DNA from: Turnera subulata
Lineage: Eukaryota; Streptophyta; Magnoliopsida; Malpighiales; Passifloraceae
Direction: 5' to 3'
Assembly: GCA_028386065.3 (NCBI GenBank)
Contig: JAKUCV010002183.1
Coordinates: 105,625 to 169,624, forward strand
Length of the DNA stretch: 64,000 nucleotides
The first letter of the stretch is position 1. The number at the start of each line of letters is the position of its first letter. The notes beneath the pieces are model-generated. The model worked only from the letters and a program-made list of their open reading frames with translations, made no database searches and was not told the origin of the DNA. The position numbers and the translations under genes are program-made. This document shows positions 53,507-64,000 of this stretch, one piece after another.

Positions 53507-56500
53507 TTTTTTTTTTGTTCGAATAACTCAGATCTTTATTAACGCAAAATGAAATCAGTACAAAGTAAGCAACCAAGTTGCCCAGGAGGCACAACAATCC
53601 AATCCTGTGGGCAAGCTCTATTCATTGCTGGTTTCGCTAGCCAGTCCGCCGCACGGTTGGCTTTGCGCGATATGTAATCAATCTTATACATTTGGAAACT
53701 TTGCAACTTTTGACTAATTGCACTTACTATTGTCCGGATCTCCAATGGTGTTCCTTCCCCTCTTCCATGGATGGCTTTCCATAGAAGGTATGAGTCGGTT
53801 TCAAAAATCACCTGTTGGTAATTTCTAGCGCAGGCTAGATTGACCGCCTCCCGGAGAGCTAGCGCCTCTGTTTGTAGTGCGCTTGAGCTTGGTGGTTTGA
53901 TGGCCACCCCATCGATCAATAATCCCTCTTCGTCACGACATATGACTCCAACTCCTGCCTTTTGATTGTTCTCCTTAAAAGCACCATCAACATTGATTTT
54001 TAAGTAGCCCGGCATTGGCCTACTCCACTGGTCGTCGACCTCTGGATTCCTGTCCGACCTTGTGGATGTTCTTAGCTGCACTTCCCTTCCTCCTTGTATC
54101 GTTACATTGCTTCTCGCTATTGTGGTTTGTGGCCTTGCCTCTCCTTCTTCATATATGCATTTGTTTCTCATCTTCCATATGTTCTAGAGTAAATTAGCAG
54201 CTAAACTTTTTATTTCCAATCTGGCCTTTCTATCAAGACCATCTCCTAAACGTTTCCACCATTCATTCACCCCCGGGAAGCCATCCTCCTCCATGCGGCA
54301 TCCCAGCGATGAACCAAACCAAGCTGCTTTGGCGTGCTCACAAAAGAATAGAAGGTGTTCAATCGTCTCATTCTCCTTGCCACATACACCACATAGAGGA
54401 TGCACTTCTATTTGTCTTGCCCAGAGATTAACTGCAACAGGTAATGCCTCCCTACGCATTTTCCAAATAAAAGTTTTGATTTTTGGTTGAACCCTAAGCA
54501 TCCAGATTTCCTTCCATTCCACCGAGTTTGCGCCATTAGACGTGCTGATGCCTTGTTCAACCATAGGTTTCATTGCTTTCCAGTACCCAGATTTGACTTT
54601 GTATGCTCCCCTCTTGTCATAGTGCCAAACTAAATGATCTTCCACATCTATTTCCACAGGAATTCTAGTAATGATACGTGCTTCCTCTGCAGTGAATATG
54701 GAATTGATTTTCGTCATATTCCATTTGCCATTATGATCCAGTAGGTCAGCGACCATCAATCCCGCACAACCCGGTGGTCAGTTGGTCTTCACCTTAAATC
54801 TATCATCTCTCGGAAGCCACCCATCCTCCCACAGTAGAGCCTTCTTCCCATTGCCTATATCCCATCTCAGCCTTTGTTGAAGTAGTTCTCTCCCCGCCAT
54901 AAAACTACTCCATATCCAGGAGCTTGTCCTTCCTTTTTCCGCCTTCAGGAATTATGTTCTAGGATAGTATTTGCCCTTCAGTATTTGGACCCATAGTGCC
55001 TCTGGATTTTGCAAGATCCTCCAGCATTGCTTGGTCAATAGTGCGGAATTGAATTTCTCCATATTGCGAAACCCCATTCCTCCTTCCGCCTTTGACCTTG
55101 TTAGCAAACTCCAATCCCTCCAATGTATCTTCCTTTTGGATTCATTGCCTCCCCAAAAGAAGCGAGCCATGATGCTATGCATTGAGTTGGTAAAAGAAGT
55201 AGGGAATTTGAAAATAGACATCACATATACAGGGAGAGCAGAAATAACCGCTTTAATCAGCACCTCACGGCCTGCTTGAGACAGTATCGCACCCTTCCAA
55301 CTTCTTAACCGTGATTGAATGCGGTCCTTCACAAAATTGAGTGTTTTGGTTCGTGATCTCCCCCAGTTAGTAGGGATTCCCAAATAGGTGTCGTTGTCCG
55401 CAGCAACACTCATCCCCACTTCAGCGCAAATCTCTTCCCTCTTCTCTTGTTGGACATTTGAGCTAAAATAAATTCTTGATTTTTCTCTGTTTATCCGCTA
55501 CCCCGAAGCTCTGCTATACTATTCTACTACCCAAAGAATATTCCAGGCCTCCTCTATCGATGCCGCTCCAAATAGAACTGTATCATCTACATAGAATATA
55601 TGATGTACTACCGAACAGAATCTGTTAATCTTGAATCCTTTTATGAAGCCATTACAGTGACTACTCTCTATTCTTCTAGATAAACCTTCCGCTGTAAGGA
55701 TGAATAGATAAGGAGACAGAGGGTCTCCTTGTCTAATGCCGCGAGAAGGCTGGAAGTATCCAGTTTATTCCCCGTTTATGTTGACTGTAAACTTCACAGT
55801 TTTAATGCAGTTCATTATCATCTCTATCCACATAAGATCAAAACCTAACAGGTTTAACACCCGCTCAAGATACTCCCATTCGAGCTTATCATATGCTTTG
55901 GCACATCTAACTTCAACATCATCCCAGTCTTCGACTTCTTACACCTGGAATGTAAGGAATGAAGAGCTTCATGTGTTATGACAATGTTATCCTGAATGTT
56001 TCTTCCCGGGACGAATGTCGCTTGAGTGTTGGAGATCAAACCGGGAAGTATTATCTTCAGTCTATTGGCAATACATTTTAAGAATATCTTGTATATGTAG
56101 TTGCAGCAACTTATTGGTCTATAGTGGTTGAGAGATTCAGGACACTTAACTTTTGGTATCAGGGCAATCAGCGTGGTGTTTAGTTCTGCAAGTAGCTTCC
56201 CAGACCTTTGAAAACTCCGTACAGCCAAACATACATCATCCTTAATTACCTGCTAGTACTTCTGGTAAAAATAGCCCTGAAAGCCATCAGGACCAGGGGA
56301 TTTTGTAGCACCCATACCAAACACCGCCGCTCTTATCTCTTCATCGGTGAATTCCTTCAGCAAGTGTGAGTTGTTTTCTTCTGTTACCACCCTCGGAATA
56401 TAGCTATTCCATTCTTCAAGATCAGCCACGCCCTCAGAAGTGAAAACCTGCTGGAAGTGATTGTATGCCTCTGCTTTGATATTTTGTTGTCCAGTGATCC

Positions 56501-57898
56501 TACTCCCATCCTCCTTAGTTAAACTTTTGATTGTATTCCTACATCTTCTTTGCACTATAGTGGTGTGAAAGAAGATAGTGTTTCTGTCCCCTACAGCCAA
56601 CCATTTAACTCTAGCCTTTTGCGCCCAGCACATTTCCTCATGGCCCCAAGCATTTTCTAACTTCTTCATGATATCCTTTTCTTCTTGCTTTGTTTTGTCC
56701 GTATATGGTAATGACTCCAGAGTTTTGAGTCTAGCCATTAATTCATTGATTTCCTTCTTAGCATTTTGTTTCTTTCGCCTGCTCCATCGGATCAGAGCCT
56801 TCAGCGTGATTTTAATCTTTCTTGCAACCATGAATTGCCTAGTTCTACTCGTGGTTGAGCTCCAGCTTTCCGATACTACACTCTCTCACTCTTCGTCCTC
56901 AGTCCAGCGAGAATCAAATTTGAATTGTTTCTTCACCTTGTCTGTAGGCTCACAGAGGGTCATCACCATTGGCCGGTGATCTGAACCAATCATCATCTCA
57001 TTGTTCAGCAGAGCGTTCGGCCACAACATCCGCCACCTGAGATTGGCCAGTGCTCTATCAAGATGAGACCTTATGTGATCCTCTCCCGGTCTCTTATTCG
57101 ACCAAGTGGAGCTATCACCCTTGCTTTCAACATCTATCATCTCATACTGACACATGAACTCCTGGAAGTCCTTTGTTTGTGATGGGGAGATCATATGGCT
57201 CCCCTCTTTATCGTCGCTCTCAAGAAACGCATTAAAGTCACCTACCACGAGCAACCCCACCTGTGAACCTGGGTAGAGATCCCTCAACCTCCGCCAGAAA
57301 GCCGGCCGATCTCTAACTTTAGGCGGACCATACACCAAAGTTAAGAAAAATTCTTCCTGGTCGTTAATCTTGGCCTTCAGGTGGATGTAGTTCTTGTAGC
57401 TATCTACTTTTGCAATTGCTACATCATTACGCCACCAAACTGCTAATCCCCCACTCCTTCATATCGGTTCAACATATTCCCCATGAAGGAATCCCATTCG
57501 CTTTCTCCTTCTGTCCAACTTTGAGCTCCTTTGCTTTGTTTCCATCAAGAACACAATGTCAGGCTGAAATTGTTGAGTTAAATCCAGTAACCTATTTCTA
57601 GCTAGCATTTTCCCCAATCCCCTACAATTCCACACCACTAAAGACATCTCGTCCTGCTTTGCTTCTTGTAGAATTTCAATCAAACACTTGGAGTGCAGTA
57701 GAAAAATTGCACTGCCCCCAGCTTCCACCCTACTAGTTAGACCAATCTCAACTGTTGCTCACATAAATCCGCACTCTAGAGATGAAAGAAAGCAATTGAA
57801 ATGCCTTGCAATGTTGCTGGTGATGAGTCTATGAAATCATGTATTGAGATTGAAGAAGAATATGAAGATGGGAAGATGTGTTATTGTTCATGTTGGGT
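53507..57898 (-). mobile_element. L1-type LINE, near full length, with 14-bp target duplications
   Basis: A T-run at 53507 (poly-A on the minus strand) and the flanks GAAGAAGTGTTAGG (53493-53506) and GAAGAAATGTTCGG (57899-57912) mark a 4392-bp insertion into the F-box upstream block. Endonuclease, RT, zf-RVT and RNase H regions follow in the normal order. ORF1 (gag-like) is not evident, so the 5' end is probably truncated. Confidence 0.9.
53539..57728 (-). pseudogene. LINE ORF2: endonuclease, RT, zf-RVT, RNase H, with stops
   Basis: Endonuclease: SLVVWNCRGLGKMLARNRLL near 57640, LLVVGDFNAFLESDDKEG near 57250, GSDHRPMVM near 56980. RT: GMGATKSPGPDGFQGYFYQK near 56280, NTTLIALIPKVKCPESLNHY near 56170, FVPGRNIQDNIVITHE near 56010; the catalytic FADD region near 55600 is degraded. 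Then GREVLIKAVISALPVYVMSI near 55270, zf-RVT CGVCGKENETIEHLLFFC near 54380, and RNase H LKINVDGAFKENNQKAGVGV near 53980 to ANRAADWLAKPA near 53640. Single stops (for example near 57458, 56885, 56252) and frameshifts around 55900-55420 disable it. Confidence 0.88.
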
Positions 57899-58420
57899 GA
57901 AGAAATGTTCGGTTAATATTAACCGAAATATAGTATTGTATACGGTTAATATTAACCGAATTATCACATGCTAACCGAATAGCCTAATTTAAAACTGTTT
58001 GATTTGAAACTTAAGCATGGGGTTGTCTACACTTTGGTAACTTGCACAACCAGACCTTTTCACTTGGGCTTCCATCTTTGTGATTGTACGAAGGGGTTTA
58101 TCTAGAGCGGTACTGGGTTTAAGTTTTGCTGCTGGAATGGATTGGGGTTGCAAGAGAACATAGGAGAGACAATGTCCTATATATATATAGTGATGCCAAG
58201 AAACACGTAGATTGAGAGTGGATGTCCATATATGTGTGAATAAGCAAGAAATAAAATTGTTGATTCGCAAAACACCCAAATTAATAGTTAAAGTTTACTT
58301 AATTGGTCGATTTGGCACCCGAGTTTCAATTTGGTCCAAATGACACATTCATTAATTTTACAAATTAGGTTCAGTTTTCTCCAATTCTCGATTTCAGAAT
58401 TTCTGGGCAGCTGCCCTGTA
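57899..58420. repeat. Upstream block of the F-box unit, copy C, right part
   Basis: Contains the palindrome TTCGGTTAATATTAACCGAA at 57908-57927 and a slightly shorter copy near 57943. It matches 7511-7588 plus 9499-9985 and shows the pre-insertion state of the site where the solo LTR landed at 7589. Confidence 0.85.
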
Positions 58421-58712
58421 AAAGCTAGATTTTTTATTGGGATATGGATGTAAATTCCTTGGGATTGATTGTCTGACTCTTTGGCACAAACCCTAGTTAA
58501 CCACGATTTCTATCAAACAAAACCGCCGATAGCACCAACATATAGTGTATATATAAGTGTGAGAGACTAACGTTGATATAGTAGTAGTATAGTACAGTAT
58601 CCCAAATTCATATTTACCGGCACCGGCGGAGAAGCAAACCTCTACCAAAGCAAACAAATTATAAACACCTACCCAGAACACACAAGCAACGTTATTAAAC
58701 TACTTGCCCACC

Positions 58713-59741
58713 ATGACGAGTGAAGACTACTTGCCGGAGGAGTTGATTCTAGACATTTTTGTGGAGGTTTCTGGTGAAGTCTGTTGTGCGATGTAGATGT
58801 GTCTCCACATCTTGGTGTACTCTCCTATCAGACCCACAAATTATTTACAAGAATTTTCTTTTACGTCGCAACATTAATGACAAGCAGTATCCATATATTA
58901 TGGTGAAACGTCGGGATGTGACAACCAAGGATTTTGTGTACTCGCTGGTTTCTCAATTGACTCTGGAGGTGGTATCCGAGACCAAACAAGTCCTGAACCC
59001 TATTGGCCTCGACTATGTCACCAATACCAACGAAATCTTCAGCTCCCCGCTCTTCACCGGGGGATGTCATGATGGTTTAATTTGTCTGAGTTTGCATGGA
59101 GGTGTCGGGGAAGGAACTGTAGTATGGAATCCAGCAACCACCGAGACAAAAGTTGTAACACTACTTGAAGATATCGAAGATATCCCATTGTACGGCCTGA
59201 CGCTGCGTGTTGGTTTTGGTTTTGACAGTAACACAAGTGATTACAAGATAGTTAGGATTTTGCTCATCAAAGCGGACGAGAAATACCGTTTGGAAGCTCA
59301 GGTGTGCAGCCTGAAGAGTGGTTCCTGGATAAGAATAACTTCTATACCAGTTAACGAGATTTTGCTTCATCATTTGTTTTGTCCCGAGACTGAGACCGGA
59401 TTCTATTATCTGGAATCTGACGAGGATTGTCGGTCCACAATTGTATCATTTGATGTGAGCACCGAACAGTTCAATAAAGTGGCTATGCCTGATGATATTG
59501 ACAGCAGGAGCGATGATATTGACAGCAGGAGCAATGGGTTTGTGCCATCATGTTTTATGTTGATGACAAGTACGTTGCCTTGGTCATGTATAATGCCGAA
59601 GAAGAAATAGGCGGCAAGTCCTTCCACATATGGGTTCTATTGGAATATGGTGTGGAGGAGTCGTGGACTAAATTGTTCACCATTACAGGGCTTCCTGGAG
59701 CGGAAGTTCCTCTTAGTTTCAGAAATAATGGAGACTTATTC
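58713..59741 (+). pseudogene. F-box/FBA pseudogene, 3' end removed by a LINE
   Basis: Fourth FBA-type copy. The ATG context (CCCACCATGACGAGTGAAGAC) and the leader from about 58490 match the gene at 11681. An extra T in GACATTTTTGTGG (near 58757) shifts the frame inside the F-box; the remaining FBA region then reads openly from WRFLVKSVVR to NGFVPSCFML. A 1-bp deletion near 59564 (TTGATGACAAG for TTGAATGACAAG) is a second frameshift. Two copies of the DSRS coding repeat are present (DDIDSRSDDIDSRSNGF). The last about 45 codons after NNGDLFF are cut off by the LINE at 59742. Whether the tail continues beyond the LINE lies outside the window. Confidence 0.88.
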
Positions 59742-62700
59742 TTTTTTTTTTTAATGCTAAACGAGATTTATTGCCATAACCATAAGAAGGATACAAAGAA
59801 AGGATAAGAGAGGTCAACAAGAAGCTGGCCAATCAAATCCAGAAGAATAGAGTACAGAGAAAGCTAAACGAAAAAATGATAGAGTTAAGGGGGGACAAAA
59901 ATAGAATACAGAGGAAAAAGAATTACATCAGGAATATTAGACACGACTAATGATTTTGCCCTTCCAATTTTTGATACAAGATGCATTGGAGATCACCATG
60001 GATGGTGTGTAGGGGAAGGACGGGTAGGTGCTTTTGATCCACCAAGTAGCTCTAATAAGACGGAGGTAAAAAAGGTTGTCGCGAGAGGGTTCTTTGCTAT
60101 TGAAAATAAAATCATTGCGAGCCAGCCAAATGGACCAGATAACTGCAGCTCCAATGATGAACCGGCAAGCGCTTTTGGTTCTATTTGAAGGAATGAAAGG
60201 CCAGTGGCAATACCAAAGTGAACAGGATGCAGGTACTACCCATTGGACCCCCCCCCCCCCAATCACAGATTTTCTGCCATATGGACCAGGTGAACTTACA
60301 GTGCAGGGACAAGTGCGCAGGGGTCTCGATTTGAAGGGCACAAAAAGGGAATTTGGAGTCTGGGTTGGACAGAATGTCTCTGCGCAGCAGGGAATCCCTA
60401 GTGGGGATGCCTTCCATGAACACCAGCCAAAGGAAACACTCTATTTTGGGAGGGAGAATAGAAAGCCAAACAAAAGAAATACTGAGTGGAGGAGAAGATG
60501 TTCTAAGCAGGTAAGAGTAGCCTGAATTGACCGAGAAGCCTTTGAGGGGATCATGATTCCAAATTAAAGAATCAGGTGACGAGGAGTGTAGGGAAATCTC
60601 TTTCAGTTTAGCCTGAATAAGAAGGCAGTCCTGTATTTCCCATGAGTAAAGATTTCTCCGCCAAGGCCAGTTTTCAGCGGGAGATGTGATAAGATTGTTG
60701 TGAAAGTATGCGAGGAAGGCGTCAGGTAGTAGAGTGTTCCGAAACAAACGAGGGAAACAGACCTTTAAAGATCCCAGAGGGCACCAGATATCTGACCAGA
60801 ATCTAATCAATTCTCCACTGCCAATTTTGATGCTAATCTCTTCTGGCAAAGGGGTTAAGGTTTGACTACTTGAGATTGCAGAGATGACGATGTTTTTCCA
60901 GATCGGAGAAGATTTCACAAGATTGAAAGAGGGCAGGACAGAGCTCGGGCTGGCTTCACATTTGCGTTTGATCAAGAGAAAACAATCTGATCCGGGTTGG
61001 TTGAGATATCGCCAGTACCATTTGAATAAAAGACTCTGGTTTTTTGCTAACCGAGATTCAATACCGAGCCCACCAAGTTCTTTGGTTTTGGCAATTTTGC
61101 TTCAAGCGACAAGGCAGATCTTGTTTCTATCAGAGGCACTATTCCAGAAAAATTCCCTTTGTAACCTGGTAAGTTTCTTTGCAATAGAAACAGGTAATTT
61201 AAAAAGAGAAAGGAAGTACAATGGAAGGGAGGAGAGGACTGACCTGATTAAAGTGACTCAGCCCGCAATGGAAAGGAATTTTGATTTCCAAGCTTTCAGT
61301 TTACTCCTAAACTTTTCGATGATGGGGTTCCAGTTGGCAGTTTTATGCATGCTAGCGCCAAGTGGGAGTCCAAGGTAGTTGAACGGTACAAAGTCAACTT
61401 TGCAATAGAGGATTGAAGCCATTGAATGAACCACATCAACGTCAATGTTGATACCCACCAAGGCGCTCTTATGGAAGTTGATGCTTAAACCTGAAAGAAG
61501 CTCGAAGCATCTAAGAACTCTTTTTAGTTTGAGCAAAGAGTGCTGGTCAGCCTTTGAGAAGATGAGGGTGTCGTCGGTGTATTGCAGGAGGGAGACAGAG
61601 ATATCATTAAGGGACGTGTCCTTAATAAGACTCAGGTTGATAGCTTGAGAGATCATAGAGTTAAGACCTTCGGAGGCGATGATGAATAAGAAGGGGGAGA
61701 GAGGGTCACCCTGTTTAAGGCCTCTGCTCATAGTGAATTCAAAAGAAGGAGATCCGTTGATGAGAACAGAAAGTTTGGATGATTGGAGGCAAGCTCGAAT
61801 CCACGAAATCCATAGTTTGCCGAAACCCATGATGTCCATGATCTGAAGGAGGTAGTCCCAGGATATTGAATCGAAGGCCTTACGAAAGTCAAGCTTCCAT
61901 AAGAACGCTTGCTCTTTTGCTTTTTTCAAACTGTGTACTACCTCTGAAGCAAGCAAGGCACTGTCAAGAATATACCTTCCTGCTACAAAAGCTAACTGGT
62001 GACTATTCATGATTGATAGAAGGATAGGCTTCAACCGGAGAGAGAGGATTTTGGAGATGATTTTGTAAATGCCTCCTACTAAAGTGATGGGTCTGTAATC
62101 ATCAAAAGTATCGGATTCTTTTCTCTTGGCGGCGAGGGTAATGTAGGAGCAGTTCAGACCTTTAGGAAGGGACCCTGATGCAAAGAATTCATTTATAAGG
62201 TCAAATAAATCAGCTTTAAACAGATCCCAACACTTTTTATAGAACATGAAATTGAGGCCATCGGGGCCAGGAGCCTTATCACCATCGTAGTCCCAGATAG
62301 CAGCATTGATTTCCTCCATGGTGACAAAACACTCGAGGGATTGGGCAGATTGGGTATCAATTTTAGGGAGGGGAATATTTCCAAAAGAGGGACGGGAAAG
62401 ATTGGGTTCAGTATAGAGATTGGAGAAAAAGGAGGCTGCTTCGCTTTTAATTGATGACGGATCTTCAAGGATATTGTTGCCAACTGTAATGGAGGATATT
62501 TTGTTCCTACTCCCTCTTGTGCAAGCAGAATGATGGAAGAAGCGGATGTTCTGGTCCCCTAGTTTAAGCCACTGAATCCTAGATTTTTGCTGCCAAGTAA
62601 TCTCCCTCAGTTTTGATTGCTTGAAGAATTCGTCTTTCTTTTTATTGAGGTCTTCAACTTCCTGTGGGAGGAGGTCTCTGGATTTAGCTCTTAATTCAAT

Positions 62701-63478
62701 GTTTCGATCTCCTGTTGCAGTTGAGCCACTACAGTGTCCGAGTTGCCGAAAACAATTTTGTTCCAGAAAGAGAGTTCTTTACGCAAGAGACTTAACTTCT
62801 TAAGGAATTTAAATCTAACAGGGATCTGTTTTTCAATATTAGACCAAATCTCTTTGATTGCGCAAGAAAAATGGGGATGGGACCACCAAGCAGATAAAGC
62901 CTGAAAGGGCTTGAATCCCCAGTCCACACAATCCTGGGCTAGTACGAGTGGCCAATGATCAGAGGAGTTCTTGAAGCCCGATTTCAAACTGATAGTAGGA
63001 AAGAGTGTAGCCCATTCCGGCTCAGCCATAGCTCTGTCTATTTTACTAGCCGCAGAGGAATTAGCCCAAGTAAAATAACGGTCCGTGAGATTGAAGTCAA
63101 ACAGCTGAAGCGATTGCATGAAGTCTTGGAGGGTTTCGGAACCCGAGATGCAAATTCTTCCACTCTTGCATTCAGATGGGGTTAGGATTTCGTTGAAATC
63201 CCCGATTACAAGCTAGGAGGAACAGTACGATGACTTCAAGGCGGTAAATTCAGTCCACATAGAGATATGCTCGCCGACGTCAGAGGACCCATATATACAA
63301 CATAAGCAAATATTCTGATTACCGTGCGCGTACGTGCCTTCCATAAGGATCCAGTTTTGACCTAAAATAGAATTACGACAGAGAAAAGAGTCTGCGTCCC
63401 AAAGCAGGAGCAGACCTCCAGAGTTTCCACTAGAATTTACATGAATGAAATCAAGAATCAGAAAGATGGAAAACTTTT
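59742..63478 (-). mobile_element. L1-type LINE inserted in the F-box pseudogene
   Basis: A plus-strand T-run (59742-59752) marks the poly-A end. Coding runs on the minus strand up to 63478, where a copia LTR begins. 5' end not visible as such. Confidence 0.87.
59937..63470 (-). pseudogene. LINE ORF2: endonuclease, RT, zf-RVT
   Basis: Endonuclease: FHVNSSGNSGGLLLLWDADS near 63420, LVIGDFNEILTP near 63200 (preceded by a stop), DRYFTWANSSAASKIDRAMA near 63060, NSSDHWPLV near 62960. RT in a long open stretch 62319-61258: DGDKAPGPDGLNFMFYKKCW, YITLAAKRKESDTFDDYRPI, FVAGRYILDSALLASEVVHS, LKQGDPLSPFLFI, LLQYTDDTLIFSK, NYLGLPLGASMHKTANWNPI. YTDD replaces the usual (Y/F)ADD, a change next to the catalytic aspartates. 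zf-RVT region 60975-60181 (WLSILPPKIECFLWLVFMEG) and a C-terminal tail to 59937. A C-run at 60251-60260 breaks the frame. The minus-strand tail AATAAATCTCGTTTAGCATT resembles that of the LINE ending at 49988. Confidence 0.87.
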
Positions 63479-63918
63479 TGTTGAACTATGCGCAGCACAA
63501 AGCACTAACCTTTCACACAACCAACCTCGTTGCATAGACAGACTGTACTGATACTAAGCAAGACTAACTTGCATAAGCAGGTCGTGCAGAACTCGGGTTA
63601 GGAAAGATAGAAAAACTCACAAAGAGTAGTAATAAGACAACAAATAAGAAAAGAGAGAATACACTCTTAGAATACTCAGAGAGAAATGCTAGAAAACTCT
63701 AATGCTTGGGATGCTTTTCCATTAGAAAGTAGGACCTTTATATAGGCTACAAAATTAACAACTAACCTAGAAATTAGGAAACTAACAATCTCCTTCAAAC
63801 ATTGAAAAATAGATAAAGCTAACTAATATCTAATCTAGATATTTTAAATAATAACAACCTAAGACCAAATCTAGATAATAACAACCTAGATTTAATTTAG
63901 TGGTGTTGATCTTTAACA
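63479..63918 (-). repeat. 3' LTR of a Ty1/copia element running off the right edge
   Basis: 440 bp, plus strand TGTTGAACTATGCG to GATCTTTAACA. A TATA box (CCTATATAAAGG on the minus strand, plus 63735-63746) gives minus orientation. CTCCCCCTC (63919-63927) is the inverse polypurine tract. Confidence 0.8.
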
Positions 63919-63929
63919 CTCCCCCTCAA

Positions 63930-64000
63930 CACCAACTCCCGCTCTTTCTACCATACCGAGCTGATGACAAAAGCGTTCAAACTTGTTTCCACTCAAGCCT
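63930..64000 (-). pseudogene. C-terminal end of copia RNase H, partial
   Basis: Minus strand reads GLSGNKFERFCHQLGMVERA before the polypurine tract, the usual end of copia pol. The rest lies beyond the window, so its state is unknown. Confidence 0.6.

Noticed and set aside
60251..60260. Run of ten C as a regulatory G-quadruplex
   Set aside because: A single homopolymer run in a dead LINE; no set of four G-tracts nearby.

Overview
The window looks like a gene-poor, transposon-dense stretch of a flowering plant (eudicot) nuclear genome. Evidence: plant F-box/FBA genes without introns, a MuDR-type Mutator transposase with GT-AG introns, Ty3/gypsy and Ty1/copia elements of plant type, L1-like LINEs, and AT-rich intergenic DNA with plant-style TATA boxes in the LTRs. 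I cannot name the species. No bacterial-style gene, CRISPR array or functional tRNA/rRNA gene was seen.

Host layer: the backbone is a tandemly duplicated unit that appears three times in damaged form. A unit reads: two-finger BED zinc-finger gene on the minus strand, then a shared upstream block with a palindromic motif, then an F-box/FBA gene on the plus strand, then a shared 3' flank. F-box copies lie at 11681-12880 (intact), 25766-26988 (pseudogene), 51189-52346 (intact) and 58713-59742 (pseudogene cut by a LINE). The BED gene is intact only at 28114-28851; a first-exon remnant survives at about 53130-53312. A decayed DUF295-type F-box fragment lies at about 41111-41740.

Transposon layer, left to right: a minus-strand Ty3 element (1-2780); a degenerate plus-strand Tekay/Del-like Ty3 element (2781-7329) containing a 5S rRNA-derived insertion; a solo LTR with a SINE-like tail (7589-9498); a fold-back MULE (10321-11041); an 11.2-kb MuDR-like MULE (14431-25588) that carries a transposase gene and, facing it from the other end, a GRF zinc-finger gene, and is itself split by a solo LTR (18890-20503); a Pack-MULE carrying part of a RING-type E3 ligase gene (30539-32531); a Ty1/copia element with 188-bp LTRs (32610-36939); a MULE-type MITE (36951-37390); a truncated copia element (37475-40551) followed by a LINE RNase H piece; a LINE (42326-49988) split by a 5.7-kb copia element (42785-48524); a 4.4-kb LINE with 14-bp target duplications (53507-57898); a third LINE (59742-63478); and the LTR of a copia element running off the right edge (63479-64000).

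Main points of interest: the MuDR-like element has a second, convergent GRF-zinc-finger/coiled-coil/membrane gene in the place mudrB has in maize MuDR, and its transposase has a run of phase-preserving duplicated exons. Four LTR elements of two superfamilies share the same non-canonical primer-binding site, and two of these also share a minisatellite in the leader. Several MULEs have 10-bp rather than 9-bp target duplications. All statements are from reading the sequence; no database search was run.
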